DNA from: a bacterium
GTDB taxonomy: Bacteria; Calditrichota; Calditrichia; RBG-13-44-9
Length of the DNA stretch: 34,360 nucleotides
Assembly: GCA_020350205.1 (NCBI GenBank)
Contig: CP070707.1
Span: 2,743,317-2,777,676 of the forward strand
Direction of reading: 5' to 3'
A program made the translations under genes and the position numbers. The notes beneath the pieces are model-generated. The model was not told the origin of the DNA. It worked only from the letters and a program-made list of their open reading frames with translations, and ran no database searches. Below are positions 8,272-18,109 of the stretch, in pieces (the first letter of the stretch is position 1; each line of letters starts with the position of its first letter).

Positions 8272-9639
8272 ATGACCATTAATAAGAAAATTGTCTGGTA
8301 TGAGGGAATGACTCTGGATCCCCACCATTTTCAGCATTGGGATCGTTATTATGACTCACAATTAAACAACTGGGTCCGCGTTTTTTCACCTTTTGCCTGG
8401 GGAATTTCCGAAATTACCATTGAGAAAGAAGCCCTATTGAATGGACAATTTCAAGTTTCTCAACTCAGTGGAATTATGCCGGATGGTTTACATTTTAATA
8501 TGCCCAAAGAAGACCCAGCTCCCATTTCCCGTGGATTTTCTGAGCTTTTTCCGGCAACTCAGGAATCTCTCCCGGTATTTCTATGTATACCTGCCGATAA
8601 TCCAGACGGGAAAAATTATCTATTGGAGACCAAAACGGATGATGCTCATTTCCGGTATCAACTTGAAAATGTTATGGTAAACGATGAAAATACCGGCAGT
8701 AATCCTCGGCAGATTGGCATTGGGAGAAAAAATTTCAGTATTTCATTTGGATCAGAAAGTATGGAGGGATTGAGCACTCTTAGGATTGGTGAAATTATCA
8801 GATCCCCTCAGGGCGAATTTGTTTTGAATGATAATTTTATTCCTCCCTGTTTGTATATCCAGAGTTCAGAAAATTTAATGGCCATCCTGAGACATTTGCT
8901 GGAACTTTTAAATGCCAGAAGCAGTGCCTTGAGGAGCCGCAGACGGCAGAGTCCGGGAGGACAGCTGGAAATTAATCTGAATGAACTTCCCATGTACGGG
9001 CATATGTCTTCAATGAATCAATTTATTCCGATTCTGAATCAGTTCCTCTCGATCGGCAAATATCATCCTCTAACGGTGTATGAATCGTTAATTTCCTTTA
9101 CCGGCCTCATGACAACCTATTCTACGGATGATTCGATTTTACCTGGAGATCTTGCCGTATATGATCATGCGAATTTAAACCATATATTTACAGGAATTGA
9201 GAAAAAAATTCGGAGGTTATTGGGAGATGTCGTTCCCCAGAAAAATTATGTCCAATTAAAACTTGAGCAACAGAGTGAGAATCTGTTCAATTGCAAAATT
9301 GAAAATTCTGCTCTGTTTAAAGAAGCTAATTTTTTTCTGGTTTGCAGTGGGGATATCCTGGAGAAAAAACCTGTAAATGAATTACCTTTAAAGTTAAGAA
9401 TTGCCTCCCCGGAAATGATCAACGAGGTTTTAAGTACCGCTACCCGGGCACTGAATATTGTTTATTCAACTCATCCTCCAGCAGGAGTCCCGAGTAAACC
9501 AAATGTACATTACTTCAAATTGGAAAAACAGGGACCATTTTGGACAGCGATTGAAAAAAATCAGGCTATGACGATTTATGTCCCAGCTGAGTTCAAGGGA
9601 TTGCAACTGGAATTGATAGCGGTCAAACTCGTGAGTTAA
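8272..9639 (+). CDS. tssK: TssK baseplate-membrane complex connector
   Basis: A 455-aa cytoplasmic protein of normal family length. The N-terminus KIVWYEGMTLDPHHFQHWDR is the strongly conserved TssK/VasE signature. In known systems trimeric TssK has a phage receptor-binding-protein-like fold and joins the baseplate (TssF/TssG) to the cytoplasmic parts of TssL and TssM. It lies between tssJ and tssL, the usual JKLM order. Nothing unusual was seen. Confidence 0.95.
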   Translation: MTINKKIVWYEGMTLDPHHFQHWDRYYDSQLNNWVRVFSPFAWGISEITIEKEALLNGQFQVSQLSGIMPDGLHFNMPKEDPAPISRGFSELFPATQESLPVFLCIPADNPDGKNYLLETKTDDAHFRYQLENVMVNDENTGSNPRQIGIGRKNFSISFGSESMEGLSTLRIGEIIRSPQGEFVLNDNFIPPCLYIQSSENLMAILRHLLELLNARSSALRSRRRQSPGGQLEINLNELPMYGHMSSMNQFIPILNQFLSIGKYHPLTVYESLISFTGLMTTYSTDDSILPGDLAVYDHANLNHIFTGIEKKIRRLLGDVVPQKNYVQLKLEQQSENLFNCKIENSALFKEANFFLVCSGDILEKKPVNELPLKLRIASPEMINEVLSTATRALNIVYSTHPPAGVPSKPNVHYFKLEKQGPFWTAIEKNQAMTIYVPAEFKGLQLELIAVKLVS

Positions 9640-9688
9640 ATTGGCTGGAGAATCAATGCATGGTTAAGTTTGAGGATAAAAGAGAAAT

Positions 9689-10360
9689 ATGACAGAAAAA
9701 ATGAGATTAACAGACATTTGTGCAGATTCGTTCATGTTGATTTTACAGCTGCGGGCTTCTCAGGACTTCGGGGATCCCGTTATTCTACGTGAACGAATAT
9801 TAAATCTGCTGGATAAAATAGAACACCAGGCCAAGAAAAATAATTACGATTCAGCAGATATTCAGAAAGTGAAGTTTGCCCTGGTCGCATTTATTGATGA
9901 GACTATTATTGCATCTCAATGGAACGAGAAACAAAATTGGTTATCAAATCCTTTACAACTCCAATTATATAATCGTTTTGATGCAGGTGAGGAATTTTTT
10001 CAGCGATTGGAGGAATTGCGGGGAAGAATTCATTTTAATGCAGAAGTATTAGAAATTTTCTACCTCTGTTTAGTTCTGGGTTTTAAGGGCAAGTATGGTA
10101 TTGTAGAGCAAGAAAAATTGCGGATTATCATCGATGAAGTTTATCAGGATATTCAATTATCCATGGATAAAGCGACCAGACTTCTTTCTCCGAATGGGAA
10201 ACGAAAGGAAGAAATTGCAGAGGTCATTAAGAAGGATATTCCCATCTGGACATTTGGGGTGGGTGCCGCCGCTCTGGGTTTCCTTTTCTATTTGATTATG
10301 GTTTTATTAAGTAAAGGAACTGCCGACAACGTCATTGAACTTATACAGGGGATGTTGTAA
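9689..10360 (+). CDS. tssL: TssL (DotU/IcmH family) inner-membrane protein
   Basis: A 223-aa protein with a cytoplasmic DotU domain (RLTDICADSFMLILQLRAS at the start, then FALVAFIDETIIASQW). A single C-terminal transmembrane segment at about residues 185-208 (WTFGVGAAALGFLFYLIMVL) makes it a tail-anchored inner-membrane protein. It works with TssM and recruits TssK. It ends shortly after the membrane segment, so it has no fused OmpA-type peptidoglycan-binding domain as some TssL proteins do. The next gene, tssM, starts 60 bp downstream. Confidence 0.94.
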   Translation: MTEKMRLTDICADSFMLILQLRASQDFGDPVILRERILNLLDKIEHQAKKNNYDSADIQKVKFALVAFIDETIIASQWNEKQNWLSNPLQLQLYNRFDAGEEFFQRLEELRGRIHFNAEVLEIFYLCLVLGFKGKYGIVEQEKLRIIIDEVYQDIQLSMDKATRLLSPNGKRKEEIAEVIKKDIPIWTFGVGAAALGFLFYLIMVLLSKGTADNVIELIQGML

Positions 10361-10420
10361 GAAAGGTGAATCTCCGGACAAGTCAGACTTAACAATCGAA
10401 AGGTATAATATTCGACTATC

Positions 10421-13400
10421 ATGAAATGGTTATTGGGTATTCTCAAGAATCGTAATTTTATTATCAGTGTTGTCCTCATTATTCTCATTCTTTTGGTAAT
10501 TGCAGCGGGGATCTGGTTTCAATGGTCCTGGGAACGACAAATTTTGGGACTGATTATCATTTTGTTCCTGTGGATTATTTTCCTTATGTATAGCCGTCTC
10601 CAAGCTGCAAAAAGTGCCTCTCTGATTGAAGCATCTATTAAGGCTCAAGCCCAGCAAAATGTTATGGGTATGCGTCCAGACAAGAGGGCTGAAATCGAGC
10701 AATTACAGGAGCAACTCACTGCCGCCATAGAGGCTCTCAAAAAGACCAAGCTTGGGGGGGGAAGAAGTGGAAAATCAGCTTTGTACGCACTCCCCTGGTA
10801 TATGTTCATTGGTCCACCCGGAGCTGGTAAAACGACGGCCATTGAACACTCCGGTCTGGAATTCCCCTTCGGATCCGATAAAATTCGAGGGGTGGGAGGT
10901 ACCAGAAATTGTGATTGGTTTTTCTCAAATTCCGCCATCCTGTTGGATACCGCAGGTCGATATACCACCGAGGAGGAAGACCGGGAAGAGTGGTATACTT
11001 TCCTTGATATGTTACGAAAAAATCGGAAAAAGAAACCGATTAACGGTGTAATTATCGGGGTAAGTATTGCAGATCTGTTCAAGGCGAATATGGATGAAGT
11101 GGAAAATCATGCCAAGATCATCCGGTCGCGGATCGATGAATTGATCCAGAAATTGGGAGTTCGATTCCCGGTATATCTGGTTTTTACAAAATGTGATTTA
11201 ATCCAGGGATTTGTGGAATTTTTTGGTGAATTCGGCCGAGTTGAACGGGAACAGATCTGGGGATGTACCTATCCCAGTGAATACCAAAATGATCCGGATC
11301 CGTCCGCCAATTTCAGCACTGAATTTCAAAAATTATACGATTCCTTAATTTCAGCCCGTTTTAGCCGGTTGAACAGTCCTCTGAAAAGAGAGGAACGGCG
11401 AAAAATATATACCTTTCCTCTGGAATTTTTAACCGGGAAAGAAAATTTAACCAGATTTGTTGAAAAACTTTTTCAACAAAATCCATATCAGGAAAATCCA
11501 CGTTTTCGTGGATTTTATTTTACCAGTGGTACCCAGGAAGGTGTTCCCATTGACCGGGTTATTCAGTCTATTGCCCAGCAATTTAATCTGCCACCGGAGA
11601 CAATCGATAGGTTTGATCCGGAGATGGAGACAAAAAGTTATTTTATAAACGATCTGTTTACCGATATTATCATCCCGGATCAAAATCTGGTTGATCAGAC
11701 CTCACGAATGGCAACCCGCAGCGGTTTAATAAAATTGGGGGTATTTTCAGCAGCTGCAATATTCCTGATATTAGCGATTGTCTGGATCTCCTCCACATTT
11801 GTAAAATTCAGATATGATACCCGAAAATTTAACGAATTGGTAAAAAAGGTGGAGATCATTCGGTGGAGTGATGAATCCTTCTCAGATAATTTTTATCTAT
11901 TGGAAAAATATCGCCAACAACTGGAAAATTTGGAGGATGAACCTTTTCTCGGCGGCAGTATTTACCGGGGAGATCAGATCGTTAATGTCGGAAATCAACT
12001 CTATTTTGTCAAACTAAAGCCTTTCGTGAGCACATATCTGTTCGATGGAATTATGGCCGAAAACCTTCGGGGATATTTACGAAATGACCCCGGCGTTTTT
12101 CGGGATCAGGCTTACAATTATCTCCGCTCATATTTGTTAATGGGTAACGATATCTCAAAACTGGAAGATTCAGCAGTTGAACAGGAGTTTCTTAAATCAG
12201 AGGTACTTACTCTGGTTGATACGCTTCTGGAGAAAAAGTTCAATTTTGCCTTTCAGGCAACTCAGAATTCCAACTTACGGTCCTTGCAGACAGTAATTAA
12301 AAACCAGATCTTATACTTCATCGAAATTCTCGGGGACAAAAATTATCATGCTGCTGAGAATACCATGGTAGTTCCCTTTGAAACCAATAAAATTTTGGTG
12401 GACCAAATTAGAAGAAAACTGGGAACTCCTAACATTTTTGATGTGTACTCGCGGTTAAAAAGAGAAGGTATGCTTAAGGGACAACCATTTTCACTTAACC
12501 AGGCACTCAGAGGGCGTCATACCGAGATTTTCAACTCTGATTTCGAAGTTCCCGGATTTTTCACTCGAGAGGGTTATGAAAGTTATGTAACCGGAGAAAT
12601 TAGTGATGCTATCCGGAACCCTGACCAGGATGACTGGGTTCTGGGAGTCAGCGTTAAACAACTTCCAGAAGAGATGCGTGATGAAAAAAAGATGGAAGAT
12701 CAGTTGTGGCGTCTTTACTACCAGGAATACATAAAAACCTGGTGGAATTTCTTCAGAAATATTTCCTTCAAGCCGTTCGAATCATTCACAATAGCTACTG
12801 ACCGGATGAAAACTTTGGGAGATTTTACAGATTCGCCCCTGCGAAGATTACTGGAAACTGTGTCTGAACAGACCCAACTGGAAAGCAGTATGAACAAAAA
12901 AGCTCGGAATTTGGGAGAAAAGTTAGGAATTGAAAGAAGTCAGCATCCCGTTGATCGTGAATTCTATTTTGTACACATGTTAGCAAGTGATGAGGGTGGC
13001 AATCTGTCTAATATCTTAGGTCAATTTGAATTGATCAGTGTGGTTTTAGAAGGTCTTGAGGGAGAACCAGATGGACGGTCTGCCGAATATGCTGCAAATG
13101 TTATCACGAGTAGGACCGGGGAATTACCTGAAGCCTTACGTGTTCTTAGAAGTTCTCTGAGGGGTTTCGATCTTAGAATTCAGCAAACACTTTTTAATCA
13201 ACCAATTTTACTTACCTGGGAAATTATTTTATCTCGTACCCGGAGAAATCTAAATACCCTGTGGGAAAAAGAAGTGTATAATGTGTATCGAATGACCCTG
13301 GCAGATCATTATCCGTTTAATAAAAACAGCGCAACCGAGACACCTATCGCTGACGTGGTCAGTTTTTTTCAGGGTGATAATGGGATATTATGGAGCTTCG

Positions 13401-13963
13401 TGCAGAATGATTTAAATGCCTTTATCAAAGAAAATACCTGGGCTTCAAAAACATGGGAAGGTTCAGGAATCAGCTTGAACAATGAAACTAAAAGAGCATT
13501 GAGTAAGGCCCAGAATATTACCGTTGGTCTTGGTTTAAAGACTGGAAGCAGCTTACAACTTAAGTTTAGCATTCTTCCTGATCTGCCTTCTCCCCCCGGC
13601 ATCGTAGAACAGGTCAATTTAATGATTGACGGAAACGACCTTGAGTATCGCATGGGAAGACCCAGGTGGGAAGAGTATTCCTGGCCTGGTTATGAAGGTA
13701 CAGCCGGAGCCCGTCTTGAAATTGGAACAAAACAGTATGCCTTTGCTCCATATGAATTTTACAGCAAATGGGGGTGGTTTCGTCTGCTGGATCTGGCTGC
13801 CTTTCAGAAAATGTCCGCATCAAATTTTGATCTACAATGGAAATTTTCATCAGAAACAGCGCCCCAGATTACCATCCGGTATAAGTTACGGGCAGCAAGC
13901 ATATATAATCCGTTTGGCGATAAGGAATTTTTTGAAATTATCATTCCCCGCAATATAAATTAG
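10421..13963 (+). CDS. tssM: TssM (IcmF family) inner-membrane protein
   Basis: A 1180-aa protein with two N-terminal transmembrane helices (about residues 13-33 and 38-56) and a third at about 437-460 (GVFSAAAIFLILAIVWIS). The cytoplasmic loop has an intact NTPase signature: Walker A GPPGAGKTT at 131-139, a Walker B-like ILLDTAG at about 173-179 and TKCD at 256-259. The large periplasmic part (about 460-1180) reaches TssJ. TssM forms the channel of the trans-envelope complex. The length is usual for the family. An intact Walker A is present in some but not all TssM proteins; here ATP/GTP binding is plausible. The ribosome binding site is weak (AAAGG about 17 nt upstream). Confidence 0.95.
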   Translation: MKWLLGILKNRNFIISVVLIILILLVIAAGIWFQWSWERQILGLIIILFLWIIFLMYSRLQAAKSASLIEASIKAQAQQNVMGMRPDKRAEIEQLQEQLTAAIEALKKTKLGGGRSGKSALYALPWYMFIGPPGAGKTTAIEHSGLEFPFGSDKIRGVGGTRNCDWFFSNSAILLDTAGRYTTEEEDREEWYTFLDMLRKNRKKKPINGVIIGVSIADLFKANMDEVENHAKIIRSRIDELIQKLGVRFPVYLVFTKCDLIQGFVEFFGEFGRVEREQIWGCTYPSEYQNDPDPSANFSTEFQKLYDSLISARFSRLNSPLKREERRKIYTFPLEFLTGKENLTRFVEKLFQQNPYQENPRFRGFYFTSGTQEGVPIDRVIQSIAQQFNLPPETIDRFDPEMETKSYFINDLFTDIIIPDQNLVDQTSRMATRSGLIKLGVFSAAAIFLILAIVWISSTFVKFRYDTRKFNELVKKVEIIRWSDESFSDNFYLLEKYRQQLENLEDEPFLGGSIYRGDQIVNVGNQLYFVKLKPFVSTYLFDGIMAENLRGYLRNDPGVFRDQAYNYLRSYLLMGNDISKLEDSAVEQEFLKSEVLTLVDTLLEKKFNFAFQATQNSNLRSLQTVIKNQILYFIEILGDKNYHAAENTMVVPFETNKILVDQIRRKLGTPNIFDVYSRLKREGMLKGQPFSLNQALRGRHTEIFNSDFEVPGFFTREGYESYVTGEISDAIRNPDQDDWVLGVSVKQLPEEMRDEKKMEDQLWRLYYQEYIKTWWNFFRNISFKPFESFTIATDRMKTLGDFTDSPLRRLLETVSEQTQLESSMNKKARNLGEKLGIERSQHPVDREFYFVHMLASDEGGNLSNILGQFELISVVLEGLEGEPDGRSAEYAANVITSRTGELPEALRVLRSSLRGFDLRIQQTLFNQPILLTWEIILSRTRRNLNTLWEKEVYNVYRMTLADHYPFNKNSATETPIADVVSFFQGDNGILWSFVQNDLNAFIKENTWASKTWEGSGISLNNETKRALSKAQNITVGLGLKTGSSLQLKFSILPDLPSPPGIVEQVNLMIDGNDLEYRMGRPRWEEYSWPGYEGTAGARLEIGTKQYAFAPYEFYSKWGWFRLLDLAAFQKMSASNFDLQWKFSSETAPQITIRYKLRAASIYNPFGDKEFFEIIIPRNIN

Positions 13964-14081
13964 ACCGGTGAATATTTTTTGGTGATAAATGGTGTTAACT
14001 AAATATATTTTACAGAGGGAAAAATATTTTTCACAGGCCATTAACTTACCATTTCACAAAATTATACATAAATAATCCAGA

Positions 14082-15080
14082 ATGAATTCTACTTTTTCAC
14101 CTTTTTGCTTCGGAAAACTGCCAACATTTGGTGATTTCGTTCGTTTTAATGCCGCCGGAAAGGAAATACAGCACTTAGATCAATGGTTTCAGGAAGGATT
14201 ATATTTTGCCAAAAACAGATTGAGTCCTAATTGGGATCTTGCCTATAAAAAGGCATCAGATTATCGATTTCTATTTCCTTCCTATGATAATGGTCGTTGC
14301 ATCTTCGGAATGTTTTTTCCGAGTGTGGACAAAATTGGACGCAAGTACCCCTTCTTTCTGGCTTTATCCGCAGAAATTGCTTTCTTCCGGGAAAATTCAT
14401 CGACATATGCACCTTTAATATTTCAACCATTTATACAAAAAGCTGTTATCATGGGACACAGAGCTGTACAGGGTCAGATGAGTGAAATAATTCCGGCCGA
14501 AGTAGAAGCATTGACCTTCGATTTACATCAGACGCTAACTTCTCTTCAGCCTGAATATGAAACATTCAAAAATAAGACGACAATTGCCGAGTACATCTCT
14601 CAGATATGTCAAAATATTGAAAATGCTTATAAGAATGTGGTTTTTGAAAACTTAATCGAATTGTTTATTTCATTGAAAAATTATGATGTTGCCAGATTAA
14701 GTTATGGATTGAGAATACCATTGGGACGTCATTCACTCTCAAACTCCCACTGGGTCAGTTTTTGGCTTGAACTGATTGCCCAAATGTTACCTCAGTCTAC
14801 CAATATTCCTTACCTCTTTTATACAAATAGTGAATTTTCCAGATCGAATTATCTGTTCGTTTATTTTAGCTTGCCATCTCCCAATAATCTGGCGAGTTTA
14901 ATTCAAGTTGAGCTGGAGCTTGATACCGTTTACAAACTTGATGCACAATTCACCTCGGGTGAGAATGTGCCCGAGAAAAAATTATCTTCTCAGCTAAATG
15001 AACTTTTTCAGAATTCTGAATTACCTCTCATTGAATTTCAAAATGAAATTTTCAGAATATTTTCCAGTAATTCAGGATAG
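14082..15080 (+). CDS. tagF: TagF (ImpM-type) T6SS regulator with extended C-terminus
   Basis: A 332-aa protein starting with the clear TagF/ImpM signature: FCFGKLPTFGDFVRFNA, then LFPSYDNGRCIFGMFFPSVD and KIGRKYPFFLALS. In Pseudomonas TagF is a post-translational repressor that acts with the FHA protein. The family core takes roughly the first 200 residues. The remainder (about 200-332: LSYGLRIPLGRHSLSNSHWV ... YLFYTNSEFSRSNYLFVYFS) is an extension seen in some longer TagF proteins. It is not a PppA-type phosphatase, since no metal-binding aspartate motifs are visible. It sits between tssM and tssA with 118 and 51 bp gaps. Confidence 0.88.
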   Translation: MNSTFSPFCFGKLPTFGDFVRFNAAGKEIQHLDQWFQEGLYFAKNRLSPNWDLAYKKASDYRFLFPSYDNGRCIFGMFFPSVDKIGRKYPFFLALSAEIAFFRENSSTYAPLIFQPFIQKAVIMGHRAVQGQMSEIIPAEVEALTFDLHQTLTSLQPEYETFKNKTTIAEYISQICQNIENAYKNVVFENLIELFISLKNYDVARLSYGLRIPLGRHSLSNSHWVSFWLELIAQMLPQSTNIPYLFYTNSEFSRSNYLFVYFSLPSPNNLASLIQVELELDTVYKLDAQFTSGENVPEKKLSSQLNELFQNSELPLIEFQNEIFRIFSSNSG

Positions 15081-15131
15081 TCCTGATGGACCTTTGTCGG
15101 GAACAATTGCATTACTTGTGGAGCATTTGAG

Positions 15132-17573
15132 ATGAATCAGATTTTAATTCCCCCGGATGTGTCAGAACTACTCGATCCTATTTCAGCGGAGAATGCTGCA
15201 GGCACTGATCCGGAGATGAGTGCAGAATTCATAAGTTTAGAAGCTGAAATGAGCAAGATGGGGGAAATTAACTATCCGGAATCTGTCAAATTATCCCGGA
15301 AAATTCTGAAAGAGCAGGCAAAGCATTTTAAAGTTGTGGGCTGGCTTTGTCTCTCGTGGTTGCGTACCGAGGGTATCTCAGGTTTGAAAAAAGGCCTCAT
15401 TCTAACGCTGGAATTAATTAAGAAGTATCAGAAGCAGCTGCTTCCGGAAGATGAAAACCAGCTGAACAAAGCCATTCAGTATCTAAATAAAGAAAAACGT
15501 ATTCAATTAGCATTACAAAAGGTGGAAATAAATGATGAGAATGTGCAGGACATCCTGGAAATCCAGAATGTCATGACAGCACTCTCGGAAGTGGTTAAAA
15601 ATCTATTCCCCACATCTCCACCCAGTTTCGAGAATCTCACCCAAATTATAGACAAAAAATCTAAATCGACCGGCTCTTCCGACCCGGGAAAAGAGTCTGC
15701 CGAACCTACCTCCAAAGAAGAACCCGTAATTGAGAAACCGGATGAAGTTTCTGAGCAAAAAGAAGAGTCGGAAACTCAAAAGGAGCCTGAAAGCCAGGAA
15801 GTGGTTAATGAGAAAGCAACAGATAAACCGGACGTGAAGGGAGCAGAAGAAAAAGATGCGGGTGTCTCCGAAAAACCAGTCTATGATATTCCGCCCGAGG
15901 TTGTGGATTTATTGAATGATATCAGTGCTGATATGCCTGCTGGTGAAGATGTTGAAAATAGTACTGATCAAGAGCTTTTAGTTGTTTATATGAATTTAGA
16001 AACCGAAATCAGTAAATATAGTGGAAACGATTATGAATCCTGTATGCATTGGGCCAGAAAGATCATAGGTGAAAGAAGCAAACATTTACGGGTCACTCTC
16101 TGGTATTTAATTGCCTGGTTCCGGAAAGAGTCGCTGGTTGGCTTTAAAAATGGATTGATGCTCCTCACGGAGTTGCTCAAAAAATATGGGGAGAAATTGT
16201 ATCCGGAAAATACCCCTCAAAAAACGAAAATAATTCAGTTACTGAACACCGATACACGAATTAAAATATTAGAAAAAATTGAAGTTAATGCGGATACTGC
16301 GAAAGATCTTATTGAAATTGGCCAAATATTTGATATACTAAAATCTGAATGTCAGAAATTATTTCCGGATTCTCCACCTAAACTAAACCAGATTCAGGAA
16401 ATCATTGAAGAGAAATCAAATGCGGCTAAGGCAGCTACTAAACCATCACCAAGATCCAGTGAAGCAGATACAGCTGGATCTGCCGAGAAATCTTCCTCTT
16501 CCACCGCTCCTGTGGTCAGAGAAAAGCAACCTGCAGCAAGTTCAACCAGGTCGATGTCCGCAGGTGCACCGGTAGAACTGGGCACGGAAATTGAACGCGA
16601 GAAAGACGCCCAAATTCTATTAAAAAAAGCCATCCTGTTTTATTTTCAGGAAGGACCAGATGAGGCCAAGAAAAGGAAAGTGCCGGATCATCCCTCTGTT
16701 TATGGTTTATCCCGTATGTTCCGGTGGGGAAAACTAAACCTGCCCCCAAATGCAGATAATGTGACCCAAATTGAAGCACCTAATCAACCTAAGCAAAATC
16801 TGATCATGAATCTGTTAAATAGTAAAGATTTTGATACTTTAATTCCTGAAATAGAAGTAAATTTTTTGAATCGTGAGGATTTTTTATATTGGTTGGACGC
16901 CCAATTTTATGTGGTCCAGGCTTTAGAACAAAAAGGGGGAAGTGGAATTGAGAGTAGTAAAGAAATTAAATTCAATCTGGCAAGGCTGCTGGAGAGATTA
17001 CCTGCCTTACCCAAATTGCTTTTTAAAGATAAGAAAACACCTTTCGCAAGCAAGGATACACTCAGCTGGATTGAGGATGACGTAAAGCTTTCCTTTGGAA
17101 ATCAAAAGCCCAAGGAAAAAATTTTGCCTCCCATCATAGGGGAAGAATATGATGAAATTGGGAAGTTCTATGAGAAAGCTTGTGAGGAACTTCCGGAAAA
17201 TTTCGAAAAAAATGTGAAAGAGATGCAGGTCGCTATCGCCGGGGATACCCGGTTGAAAGGAAAGTTCCTGCGGCTTTTAAATTTAGCAAATTATTGCTAT
17301 GTGGCAAAAAAATATTCAATTGCCAAAGTTTTGTTTAATGAATTAATGGATAAGATAGATGATTATAAAATAAATGAATGGGAGAAAGCACTGTGTGTCG
17401 CCGTCTGGCAATCTACCTATTTAAATAATATTAAATTGTTGGAAACTGAATTAAAATCAAACCAAAGGGAGGAGATTGATAAACAGCAGGTTACCTTGTT
17501 CGGTCGAATTGGTAAATATGATTCCGTTCTTGCATTAAGTTTATCCGACATACAACAAAATAAAGGAGAATAA
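15132..17573 (+). CDS. tssA: TssA with two tandem ImpA_N-type domains and a VasJ-type C-terminus
   Basis: An 813-aa cytoplasmic protein, longer than typical TssA. Residues about 5-180 form an ImpA_N domain (IPPDVSELLDPISAENAAGT ... LKEQAKHFKVVGWLCLSWLR). A Glu/Ser/Pro-rich linker follows (about 180-250). Residues about 253-430 form a second ImpA_N domain that aligns with the first (IPPEVVDLLNDISADMPAGE ... IIGERSKHLRVTLWYLIAWF). After another Ser/Ala-rich linker (430-480), the C-terminal part (about 485-813) looks VasJ-like (YEKACEELPENFEK, KINEWEKALCVAVWQSTYL). TssA proteins organise baseplate and sheath/tube assembly. GGAG precedes the ATG. It ends 2 bp before tssB, so translation is probably coupled. 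Confidence 0.9.
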   Translation: MNQILIPPDVSELLDPISAENAAGTDPEMSAEFISLEAEMSKMGEINYPESVKLSRKILKEQAKHFKVVGWLCLSWLRTEGISGLKKGLILTLELIKKYQKQLLPEDENQLNKAIQYLNKEKRIQLALQKVEINDENVQDILEIQNVMTALSEVVKNLFPTSPPSFENLTQIIDKKSKSTGSSDPGKESAEPTSKEEPVIEKPDEVSEQKEESETQKEPESQEVVNEKATDKPDVKGAEEKDAGVSEKPVYDIPPEVVDLLNDISADMPAGEDVENSTDQELLVVYMNLETEISKYSGNDYESCMHWARKIIGERSKHLRVTLWYLIAWFRKESLVGFKNGLMLLTELLKKYGEKLYPENTPQKTKIIQLLNTDTRIKILEKIEVNADTAKDLIEIGQIFDILKSECQKLFPDSPPKLNQIQEIIEEKSNAAKAATKPSPRSSEADTAGSAEKSSSSTAPVVREKQPAASSTRSMSAGAPVELGTEIEREKDAQILLKKAILFYFQEGPDEAKKRKVPDHPSVYGLSRMFRWGKLNLPPNADNVTQIEAPNQPKQNLIMNLLNSKDFDTLIPEIEVNFLNREDFLYWLDAQFYVVQALEQKGGSGIESSKEIKFNLARLLERLPALPKLLFKDKKTPFASKDTLSWIEDDVKLSFGNQKPKEKILPPIIGEEYDEIGKFYEKACEELPENFEKNVKEMQVAIAGDTRLKGKFLRLLNLANYCYVAKKYSIAKVLFNELMDKIDDYKINEWEKALCVAVWQSTYLNNIKLLETELKSNQREEIDKQQVTLFGRIGKYDSVLALSLSDIQQNKGE

Positions 17574-17575
17574 TT

Positions 17576-18106
17576 ATGGCAAAACAACCAACCCCCAAGA
17601 TTAAAGAACGGGTGAAGGTGCAAATTTTACCCAGCAGTGAAGCTAAGGAAAGCGTCGAACTGGATTATCGGATGTTCGTTACCGGCAACTTTTCACACCA
17701 GGAACCGGGTGCACATAAGGATGGGGATGGCACTTTGAAGGATCGGCGAGTGCGTGAAATAAAAAATAAAAGGGATTTTAAGACGGTCCTGGAAGATTTA
17801 AATCCGAAACTTAAAATTACTGTTCCTAATAAGCTCTCAGGTGGGGAAGGTTCAGAATTAGAAGTTGACCTGGATATTAAGGATATGAAAGATTTCCATC
17901 CGGATGAAGTGGCTAAGAAGGTTGAACCCCTTCAACAGTTATTGGAGGCGCGTGAGAGGCTTAAACAACTCAAAATGCAGGTGCTCAGAGATGTAAAACT
18001 GCGTAAGGCTATTGAAGGAGTATTGCAGGAAGGTGGGGGTAAAATTGATGATTTAATGAAAAAACTGGCCCCTGCAGAAGAGAAGAAAGAAAAAAAGGAG
18101 AAATAA
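17576..18106 (+). CDS. tssB: TssB (VipA/ImpB) sheath small subunit
   Basis: A 176-aa protein with the expected conserved blocks ERVKVQILPSSEAKESVELD, LDYRMFVTGNF, RVREIKNKRDFKTVLEDLNP and a Lys-rich C-terminal helix. With TssC it polymerises into the contractile sheath in the cytoplasm. A strong AAAGGAG lies just upstream, overlapping the end of tssA. tssC starts 4 bp after the stop, the normal B-C pairing. Confidence 0.97.
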   Translation: MAKQPTPKIKERVKVQILPSSEAKESVELDYRMFVTGNFSHQEPGAHKDGDGTLKDRRVREIKNKRDFKTVLEDLNPKLKITVPNKLSGGEGSELEVDLDIKDMKDFHPDEVAKKVEPLQQLLEARERLKQLKMQVLRDVKLRKAIEGVLQEGGGKIDDLMKKLAPAEEKKEKKEK

Positions 18107-18109
18107 ACC

